This document shows positions 19,387-29,723 of a stretch of DNA of 60,344 nt, in pieces. This DNA is from Marinobacter iranensis (GTDB lineage: Bacteria; Pseudomonadota; Gammaproteobacteria; Pseudomonadales; Oleiphilaceae): assembly GCF_029207565.1 (NCBI RefSeq), contig NZ_JANCMW010000008.1:1-60344 (forward strand), read 5' to 3'. The position numbers and the translations under genes were made by a program. The first letter of the stretch is position 1; every line of letters begins with the position of its first letter. The notes beneath the pieces were generated by a model. It was not told the origin of the DNA. It was given only the letters and a program-made list of their open reading frames with translations, and ran no database searches.

Positions 19387-22300
19387 ATGAAAACGCTTAA
19401 CAAAGAATCGCACCAGCGCTCCTGCCTCAAGAAACTCTGTACTTTCGGAGTCAGCTTTGTGTTGTCAATCTGTACAGTGCAATCTGCAGTAGCACAGGTT
19501 AACCTCGCACAAGTGCCACTGTTTTTGAAGGAATCCGTCGACTCAAACCTAGTTTTTATCTATGACGACTCCGGATCCATGGCGTGGCGTTACATGCCTG
19601 ACGACCTCGGTAACAACGATGACGATAACTACTACTATTCCAGCCATGTGAACAAAGTCTACTACGACCCTTCAATAACCTACCAGCCGCCCTTCAAGCC
19701 GGATGGAAGTGGTCGTTATCCAAACTCAAGCTATACTAACGCCTGGGTGAATGGGTTCGATCAGTCAGACGGGGCGGATAACCTCAGCACCTATATTCGC
19801 TTTGACGATATTCAGAGCATTGAACAAGGCTTTTACATGCAGTTCAACTCCTCATCGAGTTGCGATAGCGACCCTAGACAAAACAGCTGTTACACCACAG
19901 TTCTACTCAACAATGCCTCTGCCGAAGTCAAACAAAATTACGCAAACTGGTTTTCCTATTACAGCACACGGACCTTAGCTGCCAAATCCGGCATCACGGA
20001 AGCATTCTTTGATCTGCCAGATAATATCCGCATTGGCTATGGCGCCATCAACGTCAACAACAATACCATCGATGGCGTGAGCGACACAGACACCTTGGTA
20101 AGCGGTGTACGCCCATATACTGCTACTCGTCGCCAGCAATTCCTGACCTGGCTTCACAACAAGGAAGTTAATGGCGGTACCCCGCTAAGAACAGCACTCC
20201 AAGATATCGGTAAGTATTATTCCAGAACTGACGACCGGGGCCCTTGGGGCGAAGTCCCGGGCACCGACGACAATACAGCTCATATCGAATGTCGCCAGAG
20301 CTTCTCCCTTCTTATGACCGATGGTATCTGGAACGGCGACAACCCGTCTGTAGGGAATGTCGACAACAAACCTGGACCTTCCTACAACAACCCGGACCCC
20401 AATGGCTCAGACTTTAACTATACAGCCGTATCGCCATTTACAGACGGCCATTCAAACACATTGGCCGATGTCGCCATGGAGTACTGGAAGAACGACCTGC
20501 GCACAGACCTTGGAAACAAGGTCCCTGTCACGTCGACGGATCCGGCCTTTTGGCAGCACATGACAACCTTTACTATTGGGCTGGGTGTAACAGGCGACAT
20601 CAAAGAAGCCGATGCGCTTGCAGCGCTTGACCCCACAAACGGAATTACTATCAATTGGCCTGAGCCAGGTTCAGACCGCAGCCCTCAGAATATCGATGAC
20701 TTGCTCCACGCCGCCATCAATGGCCGCGGTGGTTACGCCAGCGCACAGAACCCTAAGGAGTTCGCCGAGGAAATCCAGAGTTTCCTAGGTGACGTGATCG
20801 CTCGGTCACAGACATCTGCTTCATCAGCAGCTGTCAGCTCTGCCGTATTGCGAGCAGACTCACTGGGTTTCTTCGCCGGATTCCGCAGTGAAGATTGGTC
20901 CGGCACATTGTCGGGCTTTAACTTCGATCTTGGCAACGAAATCTGGGATGCTGAAAAAATCCTGGCCCAGACGCTCCCTGCCAACCGTAAGCTAATCACT
21001 CACAATGGTAGTCAGGGCGTTGAGCTCGAGTTCGCCTCCGCGAGCTCACTGTCGAACCTCTCGGACGCTCAACGAACGGCCCTCAACGCAGATCCGACAC
21101 TGAACGCGACTCAAGACAACCTCGGCCACAACCGAGTGGCTTGGCTTCACGGCGACAATGATTCGCACGCAACGCTCAGAAACCGTGAAGGAAAAGACGC
21201 TGGAGGTAATACCGTTCTCAGACTTCTGGGCGATGTTATCAATGCAAACCCTCAGTTTGTCGGTAAGACCAACTACGGCTTTTCACGCCTTGAGGGTACC
21301 GAAGGTACCAAGTATGGGGCATTCCGATCCACTTCCTCTTATCAGAACCGGATTGATGCTCTATATGTGCCTGCTAACGACGGCATACTGCATGCTTTTG
21401 ATGGTGCCACTGGAGAAGAGCTCTTCGGCTATATACCGTCGGAACTCCTGCTCCCTTCCGGCTCAAACAGTTACGCCCGAATATCAGAGCTAATGAAACC
21501 CAATTACACTCACCGATATTTTATGGATGGCACGCCTCGAGTGCAGGATGCCTACATTGACAAGGACGGAAACGGCTCCAAAGAATGGCGCACCGTTCTT
21601 CTGGGCACCATGGGCAAAGGCGGCAAAACCATATTTGCTCTTGATATAACCGACCCAGGATCATTTTCGCCAGCAAACGATGTGCTTTGGGAGTTCCGGC
21701 ATGCCAATCTTGGTTACGGTGTCACCGATCCACAGATTTCCCGCCTCGACGATGGAACCTGGGCAGCCATTTTTGGCAACGGATACAATGGCGCCAGCGG
21801 CCAGTCAAGCCTCTTTGTGGTTAATCTCGAAACCGGCGCCCTGATAGAGGAGTTGCAAACCGGTGCTGGCGACGCCGCAAACGCAAATGGCCTCGCCTCA
21901 GCAACCATAACCAGCTTTCCAGAGACCGATGCTGTTACACGTTATGCCTACGGCGGCGATTTACTTGGCAATCTCTGGAGATTTGACCTTACCGGGGGTA
22001 GTCAGGGCTGGGACGCTACCAAAGTTTTCACAGCTGAGAACCCTGCGGGCAACATTCAGCCAATTACTGTCGCACCTCGGGTTGCCCTCAATCCTAACGA
22101 TAATGATGAACTCGTGGCTGCATTCGGAACCGGCAGTTTCCTGCGCAGTGGTGACGAGGGTGACTATGACATTCAAACCCTTTATGCCATAAAAGATGAT
22201 CTGACAGCATCGGGGCTGCAGCGCGCAAACCTAGTGGAACAGACCATTACAAGGCAGGAAGATATCGTTGTCAACCGAGCCTCCGGCAACGGTACCAACA

Positions 22301-22791
22301 GCTTTACGGTTCGGGAAAGCTCCAGCAACCCGTTGACCGATGAGGACGGCTGGTATCTCGACCTCGTCTACAACTCGAATAAGGTGGGAGAGCGGGTAAT
22401 CAGTCGGGCAACCTTCCCATTTGGCGTGAATCCGGATCGAGTTCGATTTACTACGGTCATCCCCGACAGCGATCCATGCGGCAGTGGCCGTACCGGATTC
22501 ATCATGGACCTGAAGCTGACATCAGGGATGCCTTCGGATACGCCTGTCTTTGACCTGAACAGCGATGGCACGTTCAATTCAGGTGATATCACCGGAGGCT
22601 ACGCCCCAAGCGGCATTCAAGTGGGTTATGGCGGTGAAAACCGTACCATCGCAACCGATGACGGGGATGCAGAAGTGGTGATACCAGGCCTGGACCCTAA
22701 TCAACTCTCAGGAGACCCCTGTGAAGACGGTCTCTGCGCCCGCTCTCTGGACTCAAGCATCGGACGACAAACCTGGGAGCAGCTTCGTTAG
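19387..22791 (+). CDS. pilY1: Type IV pilus tip adhesin PilY1
   Basis: This secreted tip-associated protein supports pilus extension, adhesion and surface sensing. A signal peptide ends near VQSAVAQ. A von Willebrand A-like N-terminal domain carries the metal motif DDSGS (MIDAS pattern). The C-terminal PilY1 beta-propeller contains YGGDLLGNLWRFDL (855-868). The loop before it, which binds calcium in P. aeruginosa, has lost its Asp ligands here (residues 844-852). A dockerin-type calcium loop with D-x-N-x-DG-x-x-N-x-x-D spacing appears at 1056-1067. At 1134 residues it is the usual size. GGAGA supports the start. Confidence 0.93.
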   Translation: MKTLNKESHQRSCLKKLCTFGVSFVLSICTVQSAVAQVNLAQVPLFLKESVDSNLVFIYDDSGSMAWRYMPDDLGNNDDDNYYYSSHVNKVYYDPSITYQPPFKPDGSGRYPNSSYTNAWVNGFDQSDGADNLSTYIRFDDIQSIEQGFYMQFNSSSSCDSDPRQNSCYTTVLLNNASAEVKQNYANWFSYYSTRTLAAKSGITEAFFDLPDNIRIGYGAINVNNNTIDGVSDTDTLVSGVRPYTATRRQQFLTWLHNKEVNGGTPLRTALQDIGKYYSRTDDRGPWGEVPGTDDNTAHIECRQSFSLLMTDGIWNGDNPSVGNVDNKPGPSYNNPDPNGSDFNYTAVSPFTDGHSNTLADVAMEYWKNDLRTDLGNKVPVTSTDPAFWQHMTTFTIGLGVTGDIKEADALAALDPTNGITINWPEPGSDRSPQNIDDLLHAAINGRGGYASAQNPKEFAEEIQSFLGDVIARSQTSASSAAVSSAVLRADSLGFFAGFRSEDWSGTLSGFNFDLGNEIWDAEKILAQTLPANRKLITHNGSQGVELEFASASSLSNLSDAQRTALNADPTLNATQDNLGHNRVAWLHGDNDSHATLRNREGKDAGGNTVLRLLGDVINANPQFVGKTNYGFSRLEGTEGTKYGAFRSTSSYQNRIDALYVPANDGILHAFDGATGEELFGYIPSELLLPSGSNSYARISELMKPNYTHRYFMDGTPRVQDAYIDKDGNGSKEWRTVLLGTMGKGGKTIFALDITDPGSFSPANDVLWEFRHANLGYGVTDPQISRLDDGTWAAIFGNGYNGASGQSSLFVVNLETGALIEELQTGAGDAANANGLASATITSFPETDAVTRYAYGGDLLGNLWRFDLTGGSQGWDATKVFTAENPAGNIQPITVAPRVALNPNDNDELVAAFGTGSFLRSGDEGDYDIQTLYAIKDDLTASGLQRANLVEQTITRQEDIVVNRASGNGTNSFTVRESSSNPLTDEDGWYLDLVYNSNKVGERVISRATFPFGVNPDRVRFTTVIPDSDPCGSGRTGFIMDLKLTSGMPSDTPVFDLNSDGTFNSGDITGGYAPSGIQVGYGGENRTIATDDGDAEVVIPGLDPNQLSGDPCEDGLCARSLDSSIGRQTWEQLR

Positions 22792-22849
22792 AAGCTGCGC
22801 CGACCAGAAACAGAGTCAAAACCTTCTATTTGAGTAGCAGGAAAACACT

Positions 22850-23230
22850 ATGATTATTCGCTCACTTCCGCTTTCATCACGCAGGACCTTTATCATGGCC
22901 CTGTTGGCTGTGGCGGCGCTGCTGTCAGGCCTTCTGGCCTCTGCTTCAGTCCAGGCCGAAGAAAGGCCAGACGATACTACACTATCACTCAACGATGAAA
23001 CTTTTGAAGGAACCATAAACTTCGTCCATTCAGACTCCTTCATGCTGATCATCAATGATCATTCCTTCATACTTGAGCGCGTCATTCGCTTTGGCGGCGG
23101 CTCCTGGTCAAGAGAACAGATTGTCAAGCGACTCGCACAAGGCGATCAGGTTAGGCTGGAACTGGGAGGCATTGCAGATCACCGAACTGGTGCTCGGGCC
23201 GTACAGCGCATAACCGTGCTCAATCAATAG
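22850..23230 (+). CDS. Small exported protein in the PilY2 position
   Basis: The first 36 residues form a signal peptide with a twin arginine (SSRRTFIMALLAVAALLSG...) ending at SVQAEE. The mature part of about 90 residues is predicted beta-rich, with a repeated GTINFVHSDSFMLIINDHSF pattern that suggests a small barrel. In P. aeruginosa a short protein, PilY2, lies between PilY1 and PilE and is needed for fimbrial biogenesis. This gene has the same place and size, but I cannot confirm homology by eye. AGGA precedes the start at a good distance. Confidence 0.7.
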   Translation: MIIRSLPLSSRRTFIMALLAVAALLSGLLASASVQAEERPDDTTLSLNDETFEGTINFVHSDSFMLIINDHSFILERVIRFGGGSWSREQIVKRLAQGDQVRLELGGIADHRTGARAVQRITVLNQ

Positions 23231-23256
23231 TGCGCGACACGCAGCGAGGAACAACT

Positions 23257-23679
23257 ATGCAAAGGATAAAAATTTTGAAGACGAACTCGCACGCAGGCTT
23301 TACATTAATTGAGCTGGTCATTGCGGTCGCGATAATTGCGATCATCGCAGCCATCGCCCTTCCTCTTTACCAGAACCAAATGGAGCAAACCAGAAGGACG
23401 ACCGCACAGTCGGACCTCCTCGAATTAACACAATGGATGGAGCGCCGATATTCGAATGGTTTTGACTACCGTGATGCGGGAAGCAACCCGACTTTGCCGT
23501 TCAGCCAGTCCCCCCAAAATGGTACGGCATTCTATAACATCAGCTTCGTGGGGAGTGTGACCCGGGATACGTTTACCTTGCAAGCGGTCCCAACAGGACC
23601 TCAGACCACAGACGACTGCGGGACCATCACGCTTGACGAGCAAGGCAACCGTGGAGCCGCTCAGGCAAGTTGCTGGTAG
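23257..23679 (+). CDS. pilE: Type IV pilus minor pilin PilE
   Basis: A 14-residue leader (MQRIKILKTNSHAG) precedes FTLIELVIAVAIIAIIAAIALPLYQN, a canonical pilin helix with Glu+5. The PilE-family head includes RRTTAQSDLLELTQWMERRYS and ends with the Cys pair DDCG...ASCW. PilE bridges the priming complex and PilA in Pseudomonas. The ATG at 23257 is chosen for GAGGA upstream and leader length; a GTG at 23230 is less likely. It ends the pilus cluster and is convergent with ispH, 30 bp away. Confidence 0.92.
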   Translation: MQRIKILKTNSHAGFTLIELVIAVAIIAIIAAIALPLYQNQMEQTRRTTAQSDLLELTQWMERRYSNGFDYRDAGSNPTLPFSQSPQNGTAFYNISFVGSVTRDTFTLQAVPTGPQTTDDCGTITLDEQGNRGAAQASCW

Positions 23680-23709
23680 AGGCCCTTGACGAAATCGATG
23701 CCACTGGAT

Positions 23710-24660
23710 TCAGACTTCTATGGCATCGATTCGTAGTTCTTTTGGCATCGAGAACACAATATTCTCTTCCCTGCCCTCAATTTCTTTGGGCACCTCACCA
23801 CCAAGCTCTCTTAAACGGGCAACAACCTCATTTACCAGTATCTCTGGTGCAGACGCACCCGCTGTAACGCCCACGGCCTGCTTGCCCTTCAGCCAAGCCG
23901 GATCTATCTGATTTGACTGATCTATAAGGTAAGCTGGCGTTCCCATTCTCTCCGCCAGTTCCCGAAGGCGATTGGAGTTGGAGCTATTCGGAGAGCCCAC
24001 CACCAGCATCAGGTCGCAGTCGCCTGCAAGCTGCTTCACGGCATCCTGACGATTCTGGGTGGCGTAGCAGATGTCATCCTTGCGGGGTCCCTGGATTTCA
24101 GGGAACTTCTCTCTGAGGGCATCAATCACACGGGCAGTGTCGTCCATGGAAAGTGTGGTCTGGGTGACGTACGACAGCCTGGATGGATTCTTTACAGCGA
24201 GTGCGGCAACGTCTTTCTCATCTTCCACCAGATAGATGTCGCCGCCATTGCTGTGATCATATTGCCCCATGGTGCCTTCAACTTCAGGATGACCATGGTG
24301 GCCGATCAGGATGCACTCACGCCCGTCACGGCTGTACTTCATCACTTCAAGGTGAACCTTTGTGACCAGCGGACAGGTAGCATCGAAAACCTTCAGGCCC
24401 CGCCGTGCTGCCTCGCTCTGCACAGCCTGGGACACACCGTGAGCGCTGAAAATCACCAGCTTGTCATCCGGTACCTCTTCCAGCTCATCTACAAAGATAG
24501 CGCCACGCTCGCGCAGGTTGTCCACCACAAACTTGTTATGCACGACTTCATGGCGCACGTAAATCGGCGCCCCGAACACATCCAAGGCACGGTTCACGAT
24601 CTCGATGGCACGGTCGACACCGGCACAAAAGCCACGAGGATTAGCCAATCGTATTTGCAT
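23710..24660 (-). CDS. ispH: 4-hydroxy-3-methylbut-2-enyl diphosphate reductase
   Basis: This is the last enzyme of the MEP isoprenoid pathway, forming isopentenyl and dimethylallyl diphosphate on a 4Fe-4S cluster. The three cluster cysteines are C12 (GFCAGV), C96 (DATCPLV) and C198 (DDICYATQ). The substrate-binding segments HGHPEVEG and [12 protein letters not shown] are present. The 316 residues are full length. In most relatives it follows fkpB closely. Here 175 bp holding a structured repeat (24696-24801) separate them. Confidence 0.97.
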   Translation of the reverse strand: MQIRLANPRGFCAGVDRAIEIVNRALDVFGAPIYVRHEVVHNKFVVDNLRERGAIFVDELEEVPDDKLVIFSAHGVSQAVQSEAARRGLKVFDATCPLVTKVHLEVMKYSRDGRECILIGHHGHPEVEGTMGQYDHSNGGDIYLVEDEKDVAALAVKNPSRLSYVTQTTLSMDDTARVIDALREKFPEIQGPRKDDICYATQNRQDAVKQLAGDCDLMLVVGSPNSSNSNRLRELAERMGTPAYLIDQSNQIDPAWLKGKQAVGVTAGASAPEILVNEVVARLRELGGEVPKEIEGREENIVFSMPKELRIDAIEV

Positions 24661-24695
24661 AAAAATCGCCCTGCGATATCAAACAAGTTTGCGGA

Positions 24696-24801
24696 AGCCT
24701 GCGGGTAAGGCCAATCCGGGATCGTCAAAAACATGGATGTTTTTGTCGAGCGTACATGGACGTATTCACAGCGTATCCCGGAATGGCCTTACCCGCAGGC
24801 T
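24696..24801 (+). repeat. Clamped double-hairpin element, copy 1
   Basis: Arms at 24696-24722 and 24775-24801 are inverted complements over 27 bp with one mismatch. The 52-nt core (24723-24774) has two small hairpins with TGGA loops on the plus strand, the first with stem CAAAAACA/TGTTTTTG. The core differs from copy 2 at two positions, while the arms are unrelated at most positions. It sits between fkpB and ispH, antisense to their transcript when read in the GGA orientation. Confidence 0.9.
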
Positions 24802-24835
24802 GACAAACACCCGAATTGCCAGGCTGGTAACACGG

Positions 24836-25288
24836 TCAATGGGCGTGGCCTACGGGCTCCACATCAATAATTTCAACTTCAAACGTCAGTGTACGCCCCG
24901 CCAGAGGGTGATTAAAGTCCACCTCAACCTGGTCCCCCTCCACTCGGCTGACCACACCCGGCAACTCACTCTGGCGCGCATCCGCAAACGAGATCATGAC
25001 GCCCTTCTCCAGCACCATATCCGCGCTGAACTCACTGCGCTTGAACGTCTGCACGTTGCTCGGATTATGCTGCCCAAAGGCCTTCTCCGGGGGCACCTCA
25101 TAGCTGTCCCGGTCACCAGCCTTCATACCCATGAGGTACGCCTCAAAATTCTCCGGCAGGTTTTCGTCACCGATTTCCAGCGTCGCCGGCCCCTTCTCGA
25201 ACGTGGAATCGATTATCTCACCATCACTGAATTTCAGCGCGAAATGAAGGGTGACGCGAGTCCCCTGATCTACAGGAAGTTCTTTCAT
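24836..25288 (-). CDS. fkpB: FKBP-type peptidyl-prolyl isomerase, SlpA type
   Basis: This is a 150-residue cis-trans prolyl isomerase and chaperone of the SlpA/FkpB group. The N-terminal FKBP strand TRVTLHFALKFSDGEIIDSTF is followed by an insert-in-flap domain around residues 70-120, then the closing strand LTFEVEIIDVEPVGHAH. It shares one base with the lspA stop codon. The order ileS-lspA-fkpB-ispH is widely conserved, which supports the identity. Confidence 0.92.
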   Translation of the reverse strand: MKELPVDQGTRVTLHFALKFSDGEIIDSTFEKGPATLEIGDENLPENFEAYLMGMKAGDRDSYEVPPEKAFGQHNPSNVQTFKRSEFSADMVLEKGVMISFADARQSELPGVVSRVEGDQVEVDFNHPLAGRTLTFEVEIIDVEPVGHAH

Positions 25289-25806
25289 CAGCGATTGTCG
25301 CTCCTGTTGTCCGTTTCCGGCTCCCGGGGCTTACGGAAAATATCAAGAATCATCATACCTGCCCCAATAGTGATCGCAGTGTCGGCGAGGTTAAAGGCGG
25401 GAAAGTGGTAGTCGTTCCAGTAAAAATGCAGGAAATCGACAACATAACCATGAACAACGCGGTCATACACATTGCCCAGAGCACCGCCCAGTATCAATAC
25501 AATGGCAATCGCCGACCAGGTTTCATGGCGCCGCAGGGATTTCAGCCAGAACACCAGCACCACACTGACCACCAGCGCGAGGGTGACAAAGAACCAGCGT
25601 TGCCAGCCGGCTGCTCCAGCCAGGAAGCTGAACGCCGCACCAGTGTTGTGCAGCAGTGTCAGGTTGAACATGGGCATCACCGGCACCGGGTTGCCATAGG
25701 TCAGCATGGCAGTCGCCATGGCCTTGGTTCCCAGGTCCAGCACGATCACCAGTACCGCCAGCCACAGCCAGCGGAGCTTGGAGCCGGTTGTATCCGTATC
25801 ACTCAT
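25288..25806 (-). CDS. lspA: Lipoprotein signal peptidase (signal peptidase II)
   Basis: This inner-membrane aspartyl protease removes the signal peptide of lipoproteins such as BamD after diacylation. Four transmembrane segments are visible. The catalytic aspartates are D124 ([11 protein letters not shown]) and D142 (FNLADTAI), with the conserved NTGAAFSF segment near 54. At 172 residues from the ATG at 25806 it is the normal size. It starts 26 bp after ileS. Confidence 0.95.
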   Translation of the reverse strand: MSDTDTTGSKLRWLWLAVLVIVLDLGTKAMATAMLTYGNPVPVMPMFNLTLLHNTGAAFSFLAGAAGWQRWFFVTLALVVSVVLVFWLKSLRRHETWSAIAIVLILGGALGNVYDRVVHGYVVDFLHFYWNDYHFPAFNLADTAITIGAGMMILDIFRKPREPETDNRSDNR

Positions 25807-25831
25807 TACACTTTCCACAGTCCGGCTTCCA

Positions 25832-28651
25832 TCAGGCAAAGGAGCGGGACTCGCCCTGCCTTTCCACGTTGGTCACACAACGACCGCAAAGATCGCTGTA
25901 CTGCTCACTCTGGCCAACGTCTGCCCGATGATGCCAGCAGCGCTCGCACTTGGCATAGCTGGCCGGTGTCACCTTCACCAACAGCCCCTCGTGGGACGTC
26001 GGTTCGGCGTCACCAGCATCGGACACTGGTTCCACCGTGGCTTCGGAAGTGATCAGCACAAAGCGCAATTCCTCGCCCAGATAGTTCAGGTCGTTCGCCA
26101 AGTCACCTTCGCAGTAAAGCGTTACTTCCGCACTCAGGGAACCCTTGATCTCGCCACAGCCACGCGCCTCTTCCAGGCACTTGTTCACAGCTTCCTTGAC
26201 ACTGTAGATCCGGCTCCAGTAATCGCGGCCCAGTTCGGCGTTGTCCGGCAGAGCCGTCAGGCCTTCGTACCAGGTTTCGTAGAACACGGTATCGCCACGC
26301 TTGCCCGGCAGGTGCTGCCAGATTTCATCGGCAGTAAAGCTCAGGATCGGCGCAATCCAGCGCACCAGGGCTTCGGCCACGTGGAACAGGGCTGTCTGGC
26401 AGGAACGACGTTCGCGGCTGTCAGCCTGGGTGGTGTACTGGCGATCCTTGATGATATCCAGATAAAAACCGCCCAAGGTGGCTTCGCAGAAGTTGTATAC
26501 CTTCTGGTAGATTCGCAGGAAGGCGTAATTCTGATAGTCCTCATGCAGCTCACTTTGCAGCTGCAGGGCCTTGTCCACCATCCAGCGGTCCAGGGCAATC
26601 ATCTCTTCAGGCGCAACAGCGTGCTGCTCCGGATCGAAGCCGGTGAGATTGCTGAGCAGGAAGCGGGCGGTGTTACGGATGCGGCGATAGCCGTCAGCGG
26701 TCTGCTTCAGGATATCCTTGGATACCGTCATCTCACCACTGTAGTCGGTGGCAGACACCCACAGGCGCAGGATATCCGCACCCAGCTCATTCATCACTTC
26801 CTGGGGCGCGATCACGTTGCCCAGGGACTTGGACATCTTGCGGCCCTTGCCATCAACGGTGAAACCGTGGGTCAGCACCTGCTTGTACGGTGCCACGCCG
26901 TTCATCGCGATAGAGGTCTTCAGGGACGACTGGAACCAGCCACGGTGTTGGTCAGAACCTTCCAGATACATATCCGCCGGGAACTGACCCAGCTCGGTGC
27001 GGGGCCGCAGCACGGATTCATGGGTTACACCGGAATCAAACCAGACATCCAGAGTGTCCATAACCTTTTCATACTGGTCGGCGTCGCTGCCCAGAAGCTC
27101 AGCTGTGTCGATGTCGTACCAGGCGTCGATACCGCCTTTCTCGATCTCTTTCGCTACAACTTCGATCAGGTTTTGGGTGTCCGGATGCAGTTCCTGGGTT
27201 TCCTTATGGATAAACAGGGTGATCGGCACACCCCAGGTGCGCTGGCGGGAGATACACCAGTCTGGGGACTGTTTGAACATGGCTTCAATACGGTTCTGCC
27301 CCCAACCCGGCACCCAGCGAACGCCCTTGATGGCTTCCAGGGCATCATCACGCAGGTTTTCTTTCTCCATGCTGATAAACCACTGGGGCGTGGCGCGGTA
27401 GATCAACGGAGTTTTGGTACGCCAGCAATGGGGGTAGCTGTGGCTGAACTTCTCTGCGCGCACCAGCTTGCCTTCCCGTTCCAGCGCTGAACACACCGGG
27501 TCGTCCGCCTTATAGACGTGAACCCCGGCAAATTCGCCAGCCGCCTGGGTATAGGTGCCATCGGCCTTGACCAGGCTGATGGTTCCAATGCCATTGGCTT
27601 TGCCTACTTCAAAGTCTTCCATACCGTGATCAGGGGCGGTGTGCACCACACCGGTACCGGCGTCGGTAGACACATGGTCGCCCAGGATAAGCGGAACCTG
27701 CTTTTCGAAAACCGGGTGCTGCAGAGCAAGTTTGTCCAGCTTTTCGCCCACGACGGTCGCCAGCACTTCAAAATTCTCGACGCCCCAGCGGGCCATGATG
27801 TCGTCGACCATTTCCGCTGCCACGATCAGGCGTTCCGGGCCGTTACCGACGTCTGTCTGTACCAGCGCGTATTCCAGCTCGGGATGGACAGATACAGCCT
27901 GGTTGGCAGGAATGGTCCAGGGGGTGGTGGTCCAGATCACTATCGAGACATCGCCCTGCCCTTTATTTGTGCTAAACAGATCAAGTACCTTTTTCTGATC
28001 AACGGCAGTAAAACGCACGTCGATCTGCACCGAAACCTTGTCCTGGTACTCCACCTCGGCTTCCGCCAGCGCGGACTGCCCCACAACACTCCAGTAGACC
28101 GGCTTGAAACCACGAACCAGATGACCTTTGGCAACGATCTTGCCCAAGGCACGCACAATGCCTGCTTCCACTTTCGGATCCATGGTCAGGTAGGGCTTGT
28201 CCCACTCACCCATCACACCCAGGCGGATAAAGTCGTCTTTCTGACCGGCAATCTGCTTGGTGGCGTAGTCGCGACAGGCCTGACGGAAGGTCTTGTAATC
28301 TACTTTCACACCAGCCTTGCCGATTTCCTGCTCCACCTTATGCTCGATAGGCAGGCCATGGCAGTCCCAGCCCGGCACATAGGGCGCGTCGTAACCCATG
28401 AAGCTGCGGGACTTCACGATCATGTCCTTGAGAATCTTGTTCACCGCATGACCGATATGAATGCTGCCGTTGGCGTAGGGAGGGCCATCGTGAAGGATGA
28501 ACTTTTCCCGACCTTCCCGCTGCTTGCGCAGGTTGCCGTAAACGTCCAGATCCTGCCAGCGCTGGAGCATGTCGGGCTCGCGCTTGGCCAGGTTACCGCG
28601 CATGGGAAAGGCGGTTTCAGGCAGATTCAAAGTGTGCTTGTAGTCGCTCAT
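25832..28651 (-). CDS. ileS: Isoleucyl-tRNA synthetase
   Basis: This class I synthetase charges tRNA-Ile and edits misactivated valine. The HIGH motif appears as HIGH in [12 protein letters not shown] near residue 62 and KMSKS as [10 protein letters not shown] near 600. The CP1 editing domain lies between them ([11 protein letters not shown]). A C-terminal zinc finger with paired cysteines (CERCW...CGRC) is present. At 939 residues it matches E. coli IleS. It heads ileS-lspA-fkpB-ispH, with ribF 35 bp upstream on the same strand. Confidence 0.98.
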   Translation of the reverse strand: MSDYKHTLNLPETAFPMRGNLAKREPDMLQRWQDLDVYGNLRKQREGREKFILHDGPPYANGSIHIGHAVNKILKDMIVKSRSFMGYDAPYVPGWDCHGLPIEHKVEQEIGKAGVKVDYKTFRQACRDYATKQIAGQKDDFIRLGVMGEWDKPYLTMDPKVEAGIVRALGKIVAKGHLVRGFKPVYWSVVGQSALAEAEVEYQDKVSVQIDVRFTAVDQKKVLDLFSTNKGQGDVSIVIWTTTPWTIPANQAVSVHPELEYALVQTDVGNGPERLIVAAEMVDDIMARWGVENFEVLATVVGEKLDKLALQHPVFEKQVPLILGDHVSTDAGTGVVHTAPDHGMEDFEVGKANGIGTISLVKADGTYTQAAGEFAGVHVYKADDPVCSALEREGKLVRAEKFSHSYPHCWRTKTPLIYRATPQWFISMEKENLRDDALEAIKGVRWVPGWGQNRIEAMFKQSPDWCISRQRTWGVPITLFIHKETQELHPDTQNLIEVVAKEIEKGGIDAWYDIDTAELLGSDADQYEKVMDTLDVWFDSGVTHESVLRPRTELGQFPADMYLEGSDQHRGWFQSSLKTSIAMNGVAPYKQVLTHGFTVDGKGRKMSKSLGNVIAPQEVMNELGADILRLWVSATDYSGEMTVSKDILKQTADGYRRIRNTARFLLSNLTGFDPEQHAVAPEEMIALDRWMVDKALQLQSELHEDYQNYAFLRIYQKVYNFCEATLGGFYLDIIKDRQYTTQADSRERRSCQTALFHVAEALVRWIAPILSFTADEIWQHLPGKRGDTVFYETWYEGLTALPDNAELGRDYWSRIYSVKEAVNKCLEEARGCGEIKGSLSAEVTLYCEGDLANDLNYLGEELRFVLITSEATVEPVSDAGDAEPTSHEGLLVKVTPASYAKCERCWHHRADVGQSEQYSDLCGRCVTNVERQGESRSFA

Positions 28652-28686
28652 GGTAATGGTGCGTAGCTCAGGTTGTTAAATGTCGG

Positions 28687-29658
28687 TCAGTGTCCGGTGG
28701 CTAAGGAGCCATGGCCCGCAATCCATTCGCGGGCCTCATCGAAATCACGGGCAATCTGCTGCTTCAGGTCATCCACCGAGTCGAATTTTACTTCGTCCCG
28801 CAAGGCATGGCGGAAAACCACATCAAGACGCTGGCCGTAAAGTGTGCCAGCAAAGTCAAACAGGTGCACTTCCAGCGATGGCTGCTTGCCATCCACCGTG
28901 GGGCGCAGCCCAATATTGGCAACGCCATCCAGCACCCGGCCATCCTCCAGGGTGGCGCTGACCACATAAACGCCTGTCAGTGCCGGCATATGGGGCAAAA
29001 GGAGGTTGGCCGTTGGTGCTCCAATCTGTCGTCCGAGCTGACGCCCATATACCACCCGCCCACGGATGCGGTAGGCATGGCCCAGCAGCGCTTCGGCCTC
29101 CCTGATCCGGTTCTCGGCCAGCACGCCCCGTATCCGGGTACTGCTGACCCGCTCGCCATAGACGGTCACTGTGCGGGTATTTTCAACGGTATAACCGCGC
29201 TGCTCCCCCACTTCCCGCAGCAATGAAAAATCACCTGCGCGGTCGCAACCGAAGCGGAAATCATCCCCCACCACCAGGTGGCGGACGCCGAGGCCTTCGA
29301 TCAACACGTCTTCGATGAACCCCATACCGGAATAACTACGAAACCGTTCGTTGAAACGCAGGCACAGGACGATATCAATGCCCGATGCCATCAGAGATTC
29401 GAATTTCTGCCTGAACGGCATTAGCCGCGGCGGTGCTTCCCGGCCCTGGAAAAATTCACGGGGCTGCGGCTCGAAGACCATCACCACAGACGGCACACCC
29501 AGCTCCAGGGCTTTCTCATGAACCTGGTCGATGATGGTCTGATGCCCCAGGTGCACACCGTCGAAATTGCCGATGGTCGCAACGCACCCTTTAGCCAGCG
29601 GCCCGTCGGCCTGCTGCGCAAAGTGTTTCAGGTTGGTCAGGCCCCGGATCAGACGCAT
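28687..29658 (-). CDS. ribF: Bifunctional riboflavin kinase / FAD synthetase
   Basis: It phosphorylates riboflavin to FMN and adenylylates FMN to FAD. The N-terminal nucleotidyl-transferase domain has TIGNFDGVHLGHQ and SSTRIRG. The C-terminal flavokinase domain has GRQLGRQIGAPTANL and VYVVSATLEDGRVLDGVANIG in part. The 323-residue length is normal. It lies between murJ and ileS on the same strand, as in many gammaproteobacteria, and uses riboflavin from the rib cluster at 43-46 kb. Confidence 0.96.
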   Translation of the reverse strand: MRLIRGLTNLKHFAQQADGPLAKGCVATIGNFDGVHLGHQTIIDQVHEKALELGVPSVVMVFEPQPREFFQGREAPPRLMPFRQKFESLMASGIDIVLCLRFNERFRSYSGMGFIEDVLIEGLGVRHLVVGDDFRFGCDRAGDFSLLREVGEQRGYTVENTRTVTVYGERVSSTRIRGVLAENRIREAEALLGHAYRIRGRVVYGRQLGRQIGAPTANLLLPHMPALTGVYVVSATLEDGRVLDGVANIGLRPTVDGKQPSLEVHLFDFAGTLYGQRLDVVFRHALRDEVKFDSVDDLKQQIARDFDEAREWIAGHGSLATGH

Positions 29659-29723
29659 GTAAAGCGAACCCTTGTTTGCCAGCGGTGCATGGTTTCACTG
29701 ATGAGAAAACGCGCGATTATAAC

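Noticed and set aside
15968..23679. Minor pilin cluster as a horizontally acquired island.
   Set aside because: It looks somewhat more A/T-rich than its neighbours, especially in pilY1, but gene order matches Pseudomonas on both sides and such drift is usual for pilus tip genes. No mobility genes or boundary repeats were seen.
24696..24801. Integron attC site or rho-independent terminator as the identity of the clamped elements.
   Set aside because: No GTTRRRY/RYYYAAC ends as in attC and no integrase; no T-run after the outer stem. Terminators also do not keep two inner hairpins with fixed loops.
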